Shown: piece by piece, positions 34,274-42,231 of the stretch | How positions within the stretch are numbered: position 1 is the first letter of the stretch | Layout: each line of letters starts with the position of its first letter | Source: Haloarcula ordinaria | GTDB taxonomy: Archaea; Halobacteriota; Halobacteria; Halobacteriales; Haloarculaceae | Direction of reading: 5' to 3' | DNA: 64,000 nucleotides | Assembly (NCBI RefSeq): GCF_029338275.1 | Contig: NZ_CP119789.1 | Location: 744,001 to 808,000, forward strand | Made by a program: the position numbers and the translations under genes | Notes under the pieces: generated by a model | Database searches by the model: none | Seen by the model: only the letters and a program-made list of their open reading frames with translations | Told to the model about the DNA's origin: nothing

Positions 34274-36346
34274 TCAGGCCTCGAGGGCCTCGGCCAGCAG
34301 TTCGGTCAGCCCCACGACCTCGAGGTCGTCTTCGAACCCGCCGGTCTTGCGGCCGTCCTCGTACATCGTCATGCACATCGGGCAGGCGACGACGAACCGC
34401 TCGACCGGGGCGTCGGTGTCCTCCAGGGCCTCGCGCAGGCGCTCCTCGCTGGGTTTGGTGTCTTCTTCGAGGTCCATCCAGAGACCGCCACCGCCGCCGC
34501 CACAGCAGAAGGAGTCGGCGCGGTTGCGCGGCATCTCGTGGAGGTCGGCGCCGGTCGCCCGGACGAGGTCCCGGGGGGCCTCGAAGACGTCGTTGAACCG
34601 TCCGAGGTGACAGGGGTCGTGGTAGGTCACCGTGTCGTCGAGTTCGGTCCCCTGTAGTCCGAGCGCGCCGGATTCGGCGAGGTCGGCGACGACCTGCGTG
34701 TAGTGGAACACGTCTCTTGACTCCCACTCGCAGGCCTCGAACTCGGGGTACTCGTTCTTGAAGGTGTTGTACGAGTGGGGGTCGGTACAGACGATGGACT
34801 CGAACTCGCAGTCTCCGATGGCGCCGGCGTTGTCCTCGACGAGCATCTCGTAGAGGCCCTCCTCGCCGACGCGGCGGACGTCGTTGCCGTCGGTCCGTTC
34901 GGCCTCGTAGAGGATGCCGTAGTCCACGCCCGCCGACTCGAAGACGCGAGCGAGCGCCCGGGCGACGCGCTGGTTTCGCTCGTCGTAACTCGGGTAGTCG
35001 CCGACGTACCAGAGGTACTCGACCGGCTGGTCGCGGGCGTCGGGCACCTCGAAGTCCAGGTCGTCGGTCCAGTCGGGGCGCTTGCGCTCGGGGTCGCCGA
35101 AGGTGTTGCCGTGCTGGAAGACGTTCATCATCGCGTCCTGGACGTGTTCGTTCATCTCGCCGGACTCGGTGAGCCGGCGGTTCATCTCGGTGAACTGCGT
35201 GACGTGCTCGATGTCCACCGGGCAGGCGTCCATGCAGGCCATGCAGGACATGCACGACTCCATCGTCCGGGCGTCGATGACCGACGTGCCACCGTCCGCG
35301 ATTATCGGGATGTCCTCCCCGCCGGCGTCGCGTTCCTCCCGATAGCGCTTCAGGTCCAGGATGACGTCCCGGGGGTCGAGTGGCCGGCCCGAGGCCTTCG
35401 CGGGGCAGACCGACGAACAGCGACCGCACTTCGTGCAGGCGTCGTGGTCGAGCAGCTGCTTCCACGAGAAGTCGTCTATCTCGCTCGGGCCGATGTCTTC
35501 GGGAGCGGCGTCGGCGGGCACACCCGGCAGCCGGACGCCAGCCTGCTCGTCGCGGGTGACGAGGTTGGCGAAGGAGGAGAGCATGTGGAACGGCTTGGCG
35601 TAGGGGATCCAGGCGACGAACCACAGGGCGACGAGCGCGTGGCTCCACCAGATTGCGGGGTACGCTCCGGCGGCCATCTCGGGTGTCACACCCGCGAAGG
35701 AAAGCAGGTCTTTGACGAACCAGCCGACGAAACTCACCGTCTCGAAGCTCACGTCCCGAGTCGCCGACGTTCCCAGAATCCGGACACCCTCGGTGAGGTA
35801 GCCGCCGACGCCGAGCACGAACAGCGCGCCCAGGAAGAGGTCGTCCTCGCGCGAGGTGTGCCGGCCGTGGAGCCGGTCCAGTCGGCGGCCGTAACGCCGC
35901 CAGAGCGCGACGCCGACGCCCACCACAAAGAGGAGCCCCATCGCGTCCATCACGACGGAGTACGAGAGGTAGAAGTCCCCGACGAAAAAGGAGTCGCCAG
36001 TCAGCGGGCGGTAGAGGTCCATGTCGATGCCCAGTATCGTCGTGCCGATGAGCAGCGTCAGAAAGCCCCAGACGACGAACGCGTGCATCACGCCAGCGAC
36101 GACGTCGCGGTCCAGCTGCTTGCGGTTCGACAGCGCCAGTCGGGCGGCTGCGAGCGTCCGGCCCGGCAGGTCGTCGAGCCGCTCGAACGGGTCCTCGCTC
36201 CCCTGCGTGTACCGGCGGACCCGCTCGTAGGTCCCGAACAGGAACACGAGGATGGCGACGGCCGCGAGGTAGTAGAAGACGGCCTTGCCGACGTCCCCGA
36301 TGCGCCAGAACGTCGGCCGCGTGGTCGTCTGGAGGGCCAGTGACAT
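34274..36346 (-). CDS. membrane heterodisulfide-reductase-like Fe-S oxidoreductase
   Basis: A 690-aa fusion. The first 280 residues hold about six helices of a NarI-like membrane part (YYLAAVAILVFLFGTYERV and VMHAFVVWGFLTLLIGTTIL), with candidate haem-ligating His. Two [4Fe-4S] motifs follow, CTKCGRCSSVCP near 306 and CMSCMACMDACP near 367. The CCG domains contain CHLGRF, SFCCGGGGGG and CPMC. In haloarchaea such proteins are thought to pass electrons between flavoproteins (ETF) and quinone. It has a single promoter facing the cmi4 gene. Confidence 0.88.
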   Translation of the reverse strand: MSLALQTTTRPTFWRIGDVGKAVFYYLAAVAILVFLFGTYERVRRYTQGSEDPFERLDDLPGRTLAAARLALSNRKQLDRDVVAGVMHAFVVWGFLTLLIGTTILGIDMDLYRPLTGDSFFVGDFYLSYSVVMDAMGLLFVVGVGVALWRRYGRRLDRLHGRHTSREDDLFLGALFVLGVGGYLTEGVRILGTSATRDVSFETVSFVGWFVKDLLSFAGVTPEMAAGAYPAIWWSHALVALWFVAWIPYAKPFHMLSSFANLVTRDEQAGVRLPGVPADAAPEDIGPSEIDDFSWKQLLDHDACTKCGRCSSVCPAKASGRPLDPRDVILDLKRYREERDAGGEDIPIIADGGTSVIDARTMESCMSCMACMDACPVDIEHVTQFTEMNRRLTESGEMNEHVQDAMMNVFQHGNTFGDPERKRPDWTDDLDFEVPDARDQPVEYLWYVGDYPSYDERNQRVARALARVFESAGVDYGILYEAERTDGNDVRRVGEEGLYEMLVEDNAGAIGDCEFESIVCTDPHSYNTFKNEYPEFEACEWESRDVFHYTQVVADLAESGALGLQGTELDDTVTYHDPCHLGRFNDVFEAPRDLVRATGADLHEMPRNRADSFCCGGGGGGLWMDLEEDTKPSEERLREALEDTDAPVERFVVACPMCMTMYEDGRKTGGFEDDLEVVGLTELLAEALEA

Positions 36347-36491
36347 ATGTTATCGCGGGTCGGGATTGTGCATAAACCTTGTCACGGTCTCGCGCCGTCC
36401 GGCGAGAATCTCTCTGCAGTTGAAAATTCATGACCGATAACGTCGGATAGCCGACAACTATATACGTACGGACCTGGTTCTGTCCGGTCGG

Positions 36492-37109
36492 ATGGACGAG
36501 AAGACCGAATCACTCCGTGACATCTTCGTGGACGTCGCCGGCGAGGACTCGGTCACGGAATCGCAAGAGGCGGGCCGCGGGTCGCTGACCGACGTCGACG
36601 AGGCCACGGTCGACGAGCGGCTCGGCGACGTCGTCGCCCGGATGCGCGACCGCTACGAGTTCCACACCGACCTCGACGACGCGTCGCTCGTCGCGCTCGT
36701 TAGAGCGTTCTACGAAGGCCACGGTGACGACGACATCGCGGCCGACCTCGACGTCGCTGCGTCGGCCGTGCTCGAGGCCCGCCTGGACCTCCACCTCTTT
36801 CGCGAGTCTGACGACGACGCGCCCTTCGACGTCGCCGCGTTCCGCCGCCGCGTGAGCGAGGGCGCTGACGACGCCGCCCTGGCTGCGACCTTCGACAGGG
36901 ACGGAGAGACGGTGGCCCACTACCGCCGCGTCGTCGCGGCACAGACGGCTGCACGCCGGGTCAGCCACCGGTTCCAGAGCGAGTTCGAGGACGTGCTGAC
37001 CGACGCCGGCCTCGCGACGCGACACACCGCCGCTCTCCGCGAAGACGGCCTGGACGAGGCCACCGAGGACATCGACTCGCTGGACTCCGACGCCGACATC
37101 TCGATGTGA
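36492..37109 (+). CDS. cmi4: conditioned medium-induced protein 4
   Basis: A 205-aa acidic, helical soluble protein of the haloarchaeal Cmi4 family, originally seen in genes induced by spent medium. DEKTESLRDIFVDVAGEDSV starts it; the middle (LVALVRAFYEGHGDDDIAAD to LDVAASAVLEARLDLHLFR) and the end (YRRVVAAQTAARRVSHRFQS) look like two HTH-like units. I infer DNA binding from this layout; the actual function is not known. It is followed closely by the Cas4-like gene on the same strand. Confidence 0.8.
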   Translation: MDEKTESLRDIFVDVAGEDSVTESQEAGRGSLTDVDEATVDERLGDVVARMRDRYEFHTDLDDASLVALVRAFYEGHGDDDIAADLDVAASAVLEARLDLHLFRESDDDAPFDVAAFRRRVSEGADDAALAATFDRDGETVAHYRRVVAAQTAARRVSHRFQSEFEDVLTDAGLATRHTAALREDGLDEATEDIDSLDSDADISM

Positions 37110-37153
37110 CCTGCGGCGAACGTTTTTGAACGGGGACGGGGCCACTCGCCCCT

Positions 37154-37816
37154 ATGCCGCCACACACCTTCCGGGACCTGGAGACGGCCGCGTACTGCCC
37201 GCGCAAGCTCTACTACCGCCGTCGGGACGGGCCGCCCGACGTCCCCGACGACGTGGGCCAGGTACGCGACCTCGCCTTCGATTACGAGCGACTGCTGTCG
37301 GACGACGCGGCGCTGCTCGCCGCCCCCGTCGAGGTGGCGCCGGGGACGTTCCGCGACCGGGTCCGGGCCGCGCGACGGCGACTCGACCACTGGGACCGGT
37401 TGGTCGACCCGGCCGGCCGCGACGTCTTCCTCTCGGGAAAGGACGCCCGTGGCGTCGCACACAAGGTGCTCGCACTCCCCGACGCGGGGCCACGACCGTC
37501 GCTCGTCTTCGCCGGCGCGCCGCCGGATCAGGGCGTCTGGGAGCCCCAGAGCGTCCGCCTGGTCGCGGCCGCGAAGGCCCTCGCCTGGGAACACGAGTGC
37601 GAGGTCGAGCGGGCCTACGCCGAGTATCCGGCCTACGGCACGATACGGTGCGTCGACCTCTCGGTGCGCCGGACCGGGCAGTATCGACGGGCCGTCCGGA
37701 CCGCCGACAGCGTCGACGGCCCGCCAGCACGCGCCGCTACCGACGCGAAGTGTTCCCCCTGTGACTACCGCGAGAACTGTGGGGTACAGACCCGCTCGCT
37801 GCGCTCGATACTGTAG
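37154..37816 (+). CDS. solo Cas4-like Fe-S protein, nuclease residues not evident
   Basis: A 220-aa protein of the Cas4/RecB-like family. Cys15 (TAAYCPRKLYYRRR) and the C-terminal C200-x2-C203-x5-C209 (KCSPCDYRENCG) would hold an Fe-S cluster. The core strands (FLSGKDARGVAHKVLALPD and LVFAGAPPDQGVWEPQSVRL) lack a clear GxxD and E-x-K pair, so the nuclease could be inactive. No cas genes or CRISPR array exist in the window. It lies 44 bp after cmi4 and may share its transcript. Confidence 0.75.
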   Translation: MPPHTFRDLETAAYCPRKLYYRRRDGPPDVPDDVGQVRDLAFDYERLLSDDAALLAAPVEVAPGTFRDRVRAARRRLDHWDRLVDPAGRDVFLSGKDARGVAHKVLALPDAGPRPSLVFAGAPPDQGVWEPQSVRLVAAAKALAWEHECEVERAYAEYPAYGTIRCVDLSVRRTGQYRRAVRTADSVDGPPARAATDAKCSPCDYRENCGVQTRSLRSIL

Positions 37817-37833
37817 CGGCGTGCGAACCCGAG

Positions 37834-38421
37834 TTAGTCTGTTCCGGCGAGCCACTGCTCGACGGCGTCGGCCTGTGCCCCCCGGCGGTGGACGGTCCCT
37901 GCCTCGACGTCGACCACTGTCGACCCGGTCCCACCGGTCTCGCCACCGTCCAGGACGACCGCGACGCGGTCGCGGATGGCGTCCAGTTCAGCGACGGCCC
38001 GGGCGCTGGGCGACCCCGAGACGTTCGCGCTCGTCGCGGTCAGCGGCGCGACCGCCCCCAGGAGGTCCAGCGCCATCGGATGGTCGGGGATGCGGACGCC
38101 GACGCGGTCGCCACCGGCGGTCAGTTCGTCCGGCACGCTGGCCCGCCGTTCGACCACGACGGTCACCGGGCCGGGGAGGAACTCGCGCATGAACCGCCGT
38201 TCGCGCTCGGTCGGCCGGGTGTACGCGAGCGCCGCCTCTACGTCTGGCACCGCGATCGAGATGGGGTCGTCCCGGTCGCGCCCCTTCGCCGCGTAGACGC
38301 GCTCGACCGCGTCGGGGTCGGTGGCGTCCGCGCCCAGACCGTACACCGTCTCGGTCGGGTAGACGACGAGCTCGCCCCGGCTAATCGCGTCGACAGCCGC
38401 TGCGACGTCGCCGTCGCTCAC
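37834..38421 (-). CDS. L-threonylcarbamoyladenylate synthase (YrdC/Sua5 type)
   Basis: A 195-aa YrdC domain, making threonylcarbamoyl-AMP for the t6A37 modification of ANN-reading tRNAs. VYPTETVYGLGADATDPDAV is the signature, with YAAKGRDRDDPISIAVPDVE and LTATSANVSGSPSARAVAEL as binding loops. It lacks the Sua5 C-terminal domain. The GTG at 38421 overlaps the redoxin stop (GTGA), so it is the third gene of a coupled glutaredoxin-redoxin-YrdC unit. Confidence 0.9.
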   Translation of the reverse strand: MSDGDVAAAVDAISRGELVVYPTETVYGLGADATDPDAVERVYAAKGRDRDDPISIAVPDVEAALAYTRPTERERRFMREFLPGPVTVVVERRASVPDELTAGGDRVGVRIPDHPMALDLLGAVAPLTATSANVSGSPSARAVAELDAIRDRVAVVLDGGETGGTGSTVVDVEAGTVHRRGAQADAVEQWLAGTD

Positions 38422-38930
38422 AGCTGGGCTTCGACGGTGTCGTAGTCGGGGAAGTCCGGCCACTGCTGGGCGACCCAGGCGTACTCGACGGTCCGCTCCC
38501 CGTCGAGGACGAACACCGCGGGCCGCGGCTCGGCGATGCCGGCCATCCCGTCTAACTCCATGGCGATGCCGTACGACTCGGCGACGTCGTTGGCGGGGTC
38601 CGAGTACAGCTGGTGGTCCCCCTCGATGTCGCGCTCCTCTAAGAGCGTCTTGTGCTCGTAGGGCGACGAGATGGAGACGCCGACCACGGTGGCGTCCTGG
38701 TGCCACCCGCGGTCGCGGATCTCGTTCCAGACGTAGGTGGCGGGGAACGCCCCGTCCATCGCGTGGAAGACCAGGACAACGGGCCCGTCGCTCTCGGCAC
38801 ACAGCGCCGACAGCGAGACGTCCTCCCAGAACTCGTCGTTGACGAGCGGCCGGGTGAAGTCGGGTGCGGTGTCGCCCGCCTCGGGATGGTTCGCCTCGCC
38901 GAGCTCGACGACCTCGAAGTCGAGGTCCAT
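38418..38930 (-). CDS. AhpC/TSA-type redoxin domain without peroxidatic cysteine
   Basis: A 170-aa thioredoxin-fold protein with AhpC/TSA topology: GDTAPDFTRPLVNDEF, then GPVVLVFHAMDGAFPATYVW where a peroxiredoxin would have PxxxTxxC. The Cys is replaced (Ala/Phe context), so peroxidase chemistry is unlikely; the only Cys is in SALCAES. SDPANDVAESYGIA and PAVFVLDGERTVEYAWVA complete the fold. It is probably structural or regulatory. The start overlaps the glutaredoxin stop (TGATG). Confidence 0.8.
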   Translation of the reverse strand: MDLDFEVVELGEANHPEAGDTAPDFTRPLVNDEFWEDVSLSALCAESDGPVVLVFHAMDGAFPATYVWNEIRDRGWHQDATVVGVSISSPYEHKTLLEERDIEGDHQLYSDPANDVAESYGIAMELDGMAGIAEPRPAVFVLDGERTVEYAWVAQQWPDFPDYDTVEAQL

Positions 38931-39193
38931 CAGGCGGCCCCCTCCTCGCCGTACGTGTTGTCAAGGTACTCGACGATGTTGGCGCTCTCGCTCATCGTGA
39001 CACCGGTGTTCTCGTCGACGATGGCCGGGACCGTCCGCTTCCCTGAGAGTCGCTTGACGACGTCCCGGTCCGAGTGCATCGGCTCGATGAACCGCGAGCG
39101 GTAGTCGAGGTCGTACTGGTTCAGGCGCCGGACGACGCGCTCACAATACGGACAGGCCTGCAGTCGGTACAGTGTGATGTCGGGCTCGCTCAT
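38930..39193 (-). CDS. glutaredoxin family protein
   Basis: An 87-aa glutaredoxin/NrdH-like protein. The dithiol active site CPYC follows LYRLQA at residues 14-17. TVPAIVDENTGVTMSESANI contains the cis-Pro and the thiol-partner contact. It may reduce small-molecule disulfides (gamma-Glu-Cys is the halophile thiol). It is first in the three-gene minus-strand unit leading into YrdC. Confidence 0.92.
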   Translation of the reverse strand: MSEPDITLYRLQACPYCERVVRRLNQYDLDYRSRFIEPMHSDRDVVKRLSGKRTVPAIVDENTGVTMSESANIVEYLDNTYGEEGAA

Positions 39194-39254
39194 ACGGCTG
39201 CGCGTACGTGGGAGGCGCTGGTAAGGGCTTCGCCACCTGTCTGCCTATGACAAG

Positions 39255-39261
39255 CCTTAAT
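39255..39261 (+). promoter_or_regulatory. TATA-like element of the CNNM/CBS gene
   Basis: CCTTAAT sits 28-34 bp before the ATG at 39289; this decides against an ATG at 39247, which would lie upstream of the promoter. Confidence 0.4.
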
Positions 39262-39288
39262 CCGCGTCCATTACAACTCAAACCGTCG

Positions 39289-40698
39289 ATGGCTCTGGAC
39301 CCACCCACGGTGACGATGCTTACTGCAGCGATGCTTCAATCCGTCGAGTTCGGCGGCGTCACCCTCTCCCGGAGCCTCATAATGGCGGTGGGCTCCGCCA
39401 CGATCGTCGTGCTCATCCTGCTTTCGGCCTTCTTCTCCTCCTCGGAGATCGCGATGTTCTCCCTGCCGGCCCACCGCGCCGAGGCACTCGTCGAGGACGG
39501 CGTCCCCGGCGCACAGACGCTCAAAGCGCTGAAAGCCGACCCGCACCGGCTCCTGGTCACCATCCTGGTCGGGAACAACCTGGTCAACATCGCGATGTCC
39601 TCGATTGCGACGGGGCTGCTCGCGATGTACCTCTCACAGGGCGAGGCCGTCGCCATCGCCACCTTCGCCATCACTGCTATCGTCCTGCTGTTCGGGGAGA
39701 GCGCGCCGAAGAGCTACGCGGTCGAGAACACGGAGTCGTGGGCGCTGACCATCGCCCAACCGCTGAAGTTCGCCGAGAAAGTCCTCCTCCCGCTCATCCT
39801 CCTCTTCGACTACCTCACGCGCCTGGTGAACAAGGTCACCGGGGGCCGGTCGGCTATCGAGACCTCCTACGTCACCCGCGAGGAGATTCAGGACATCATC
39901 GAGACGGGCGAACGCGAGGGCGTCCTGGACGAAGAGGAGCGCCAGATGCTCCAGCGCACCCTGCGTTTCAACGATACCATCGCCAAAGAGGTGATGACGC
40001 CCCGATTGGACATGACCGCCGTCGCGAAGGAGGACACCGTCGAGGAAGCGCTGGAGACCTGTATCCACAGCGGTCACGCCCGCGTCCCCGTCTACGAGGG
40101 CAGTCTGGACAACGTCATCGGCGTCGTCCACATCCGCGACCTCGTTCGCGACCTCAACTACGGCGAGGCCGTCCCCGAGGACATGATGCTCGAGGACCTC
40201 ATCGAACCCACCCTCCACGTCCCCGAGTCGAAGAACGTCGACGACCTGCTGACCGAGATGCGCGCCGAGCGCCTCCACATGGTCATCGTCATCGACGAGT
40301 TCGGTACCACCGAGGGCCTGGTGACGATGGAGGACCTCACCGAGGAAATCGTCGGCGAGATTCTCGAAGGCGAGGAGGAAGAGCCCATCGAGTACATCGG
40401 CGACGACACGGTCGTCGTCAAAGGCGAGGTCAACATCGAGGAGGTCAACGAGGCGCTCGACCTGGAGATTCCGGAGGGCGAGGAGTTCGAGACCATCGCG
40501 GGCTTCATCTTCAACCTCGCGGGCCGCCTGGTCGAGGCCGGCGAGGTCATCACCTACGAGGGTGTCGAGATTCGGGTCGAACAGGTCGAGAACACCCGTA
40601 TCATGAAGGCCCGCGTCGTCCGGCTCGACCCGGACGACGAGGGGGACGACGACACCGACGAGGAGCAGTCGAACCCCGAAGAGGTCTCGACCGACTGA
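39289..40698 (+). CDS. CNNM/CBS-domain transporter (HlyC/CorC family)
   Basis: A 469-aa membrane protein. A DUF21/CNNM domain with about three helices and the core FFSSSEIAMFSLPAHRAEAL occupies residues 20-200. A CBS pair follows (EVMTPRLDMTAVAKEDTVEE to DEFGTTEGLVTMEDLTEEIV), then a CorC_HlyC domain (VVKGEVNIEEVNEALDLEIP) near 375-430. It is a likely Mg2+ or other divalent-cation exporter regulated by nucleotides through CBS. The C-terminal tail is strongly acidic. Confidence 0.92.
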   Translation: MALDPPTVTMLTAAMLQSVEFGGVTLSRSLIMAVGSATIVVLILLSAFFSSSEIAMFSLPAHRAEALVEDGVPGAQTLKALKADPHRLLVTILVGNNLVNIAMSSIATGLLAMYLSQGEAVAIATFAITAIVLLFGESAPKSYAVENTESWALTIAQPLKFAEKVLLPLILLFDYLTRLVNKVTGGRSAIETSYVTREEIQDIIETGEREGVLDEEERQMLQRTLRFNDTIAKEVMTPRLDMTAVAKEDTVEEALETCIHSGHARVPVYEGSLDNVIGVVHIRDLVRDLNYGEAVPEDMMLEDLIEPTLHVPESKNVDDLLTEMRAERLHMVIVIDEFGTTEGLVTMEDLTEEIVGEILEGEEEEPIEYIGDDTVVVKGEVNIEEVNEALDLEIPEGEEFETIAGFIFNLAGRLVEAGEVITYEGVEIRVEQVENTRIMKARVVRLDPDDEGDDDTDEEQSNPEEVSTD

Positions 40699-40780
40699 GT
40701 ACTGGCCCGAAGTTCTACACGCCACTGACAGTACTGTAAAACCAGCGCTGCCACTGTGGCCGCGGCGTCTCGCGGGTGAC

Positions 40781-40987
40781 CTATCGCCCGTAGGTGAGGC
40801 GCGTCGCGACGTCGTCGATGCGGCGTTTCACGCCCGAGAGCCAGGCGGCCGGCGAGACGAGCCGGGCCTCGCTGTCGGAGACCTCGATGCGGTCCCCGCC
40901 CAGCGGGTCGGTGCGCTCCCCGTCCGCCGTGGCGTCGACGACGGTGGTCATGCTACACCGGCCACACGCCTCGGTGTCCTTGCTCAT
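40781..40987 (-). CDS. small CGRC-containing haloarchaeal protein
   Basis: A 68-aa soluble protein. MSKDTEACGRCSMTTVVDAT puts a CxxC pair at residues 8 and 11. SEARLVSPAAWLSGVKRRID near 46 is helix-like. The ATG at 40987 lies just after the probable promoter (minus-strand TATA-like text near 41010-41020). A longer reading to 41239 is not supported. It may bind zinc. The function is unknown, and it is divergent from the cupin gene. Confidence 0.65.
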   Translation of the reverse strand: MSKDTEACGRCSMTTVVDATADGERTDPLGGDRIEVSDSEARLVSPAAWLSGVKRRIDDVATRLTYGR

Positions 40988-41080
40988 GATGTATCGTGCT
41001 AGTTGGTGACTGATGGGAATAAACCTTGGTGGTCCGGCCCACACCGACGTTTTAGGTAGACGGGTGTCCAGGGGTAGGAC

Positions 41081-41452
41081 ATGGCATACCATCACATCGA
41101 CGTCGAGGCGATTGAGCCGACGCCCGAGCGACCCTGTACCCAGCGCTCGCTCAGCGACGCGGCGGGGCTGACTCAGCTCGGGGCACACGTCTACGAGGTC
41201 GCGCCCGGCGAGCAGATCCCGCTCGCCTACCACTACCACGACCAGCAGGAAGAGCTGTTCTACGTCATGTCCGGCACTATCGCGGTCGAGACGCCCGACG
41301 AGACGTTCAGCGTCGGCACCGACGAGGCGTTCGCCGTCGAGCCCGAGAGCCCACAGCGGGCGTCAGTCCCCGAGTCCGCCGACGGACCGGCACGAATCCT
41401 CGTGGTCGGCGCACCGGCCGTCGACGACGCCCACGCCTACGACGGGGAGTGA
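41081..41452 (+). CDS. cupin-domain protein
   Basis: A 123-aa single cupin. IPLAYHYHDQQEELFYVMSG holds the metal ligands (H-x-H and E), and AVEPESPQRASVPESADGPA holds the second motif (partly altered). It could bind a metal and a sugar or small acid; the substrate is unclear. The stop overlaps the GTG of the DUF5806-type gene by a few bases, so they are likely co-transcribed. Confidence 0.85.
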   Translation: MAYHHIDVEAIEPTPERPCTQRSLSDAAGLTQLGAHVYEVAPGEQIPLAYHYHDQQEELFYVMSGTIAVETPDETFSVGTDEAFAVEPESPQRASVPESADGPARILVVGAPAVDDAHAYDGE

Positions 41453-41457
41453 CCGAG

Positions 41458-42117
41458 ATGAGCGATTCGGAGGACACGCCGCCCGGGCCGGGCACGGACC
41501 AGGCGATGGGGGCCGACGACTCGGAGACCGACGACCCGGCACGGACGGTGGCCGGCGAGTCGGTCCCCGACTGGGACGACGAGTACCTCGACCGGGTGGG
41601 CGACCAGCTGAAGTTCAGTTACGACCTGGAGCGTGACTACGTAATCGACGGCGAGCGTTTCGACCTGTACGGCCGGCTCCACATCGAGAGCCAGAAGCAG
41701 GTGCTCCACCAGTCGCTCAACTGGGCGAACTACGAGACCAACGAACACCTCTTTGCCCGCCGGGCCGACGGCGTCTCCCGGGCGGACCTCGAGGCCCTCG
41801 TCGACCTGGGACACGACCTGGCCGACGAGTACATCCAGGCCGACGAGGAGCACCGCGAGACCGAGCTCACGTTCGTGCTCGTCGTCCCGTCTATCCCCGA
41901 TGACGTGCGTTCGTTCGTCGCCGGGTTCCGCGACCGGACGTTACTGCGCTTCGGTTACTACGGTAGTTACGAGGTGAACCTCGCGGTCGTCGCGCCCGAC
42001 CGGGAGGACGCTGTGGCGAGCAAGGAGGCCGACGTCGCCGCGGCCTTCCAGCTGTGGCGCGACATCGAGGCCGAGCAGACCGGGCTGCTGGGGCGACTCC
42101 GGCGGCTGCTGGGCTGA
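41458..42117 (+). CDS. DUF5806 family protein
   Basis: A 219-aa soluble acidic protein of a haloarchaeal family I recall as DUF5806. Residues 1-40 are disordered (SDSEDTPPGPGTDQAM...). The conserved centre starts DLYGRLHIESQKQVLHQSLN and runs through WANYETNEHLF. The end has VVPSIPDDVRSFVAGFRDRT and FGYYGSYEVNLAVVAPDRED. The ATG at 41458 is preferred, but a GTG at 41449 overlapping the cupin stop is equally possible. No function is known. Confidence 0.8.
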   Translation: MSDSEDTPPGPGTDQAMGADDSETDDPARTVAGESVPDWDDEYLDRVGDQLKFSYDLERDYVIDGERFDLYGRLHIESQKQVLHQSLNWANYETNEHLFARRADGVSRADLEALVDLGHDLADEYIQADEEHRETELTFVLVVPSIPDDVRSFVAGFRDRTLLRFGYYGSYEVNLAVVAPDREDAVASKEADVAAAFQLWRDIEAEQTGLLGRLRRLLG

Positions 42118-42231
42118 GTGACTGCCGCGGTCTCGGCTGTGGGGCTGTACTCGTCAGTCGCTGACCGTGGGAGCGATGCGCACGGCTCGTGGGCGGCGTG
42201 ACACACCGAAAAAACGGGACTCGTAGTCGAA

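Noticed and set aside
34221..36431. Minus-strand frame that extends the CinA-like gene upstream to 980 codons
   Set aside because: The extension is rich in Arg/Pro/Gly and overlaps the Hdr-like gene in another frame; the real start at 34220 opens the conserved fold.
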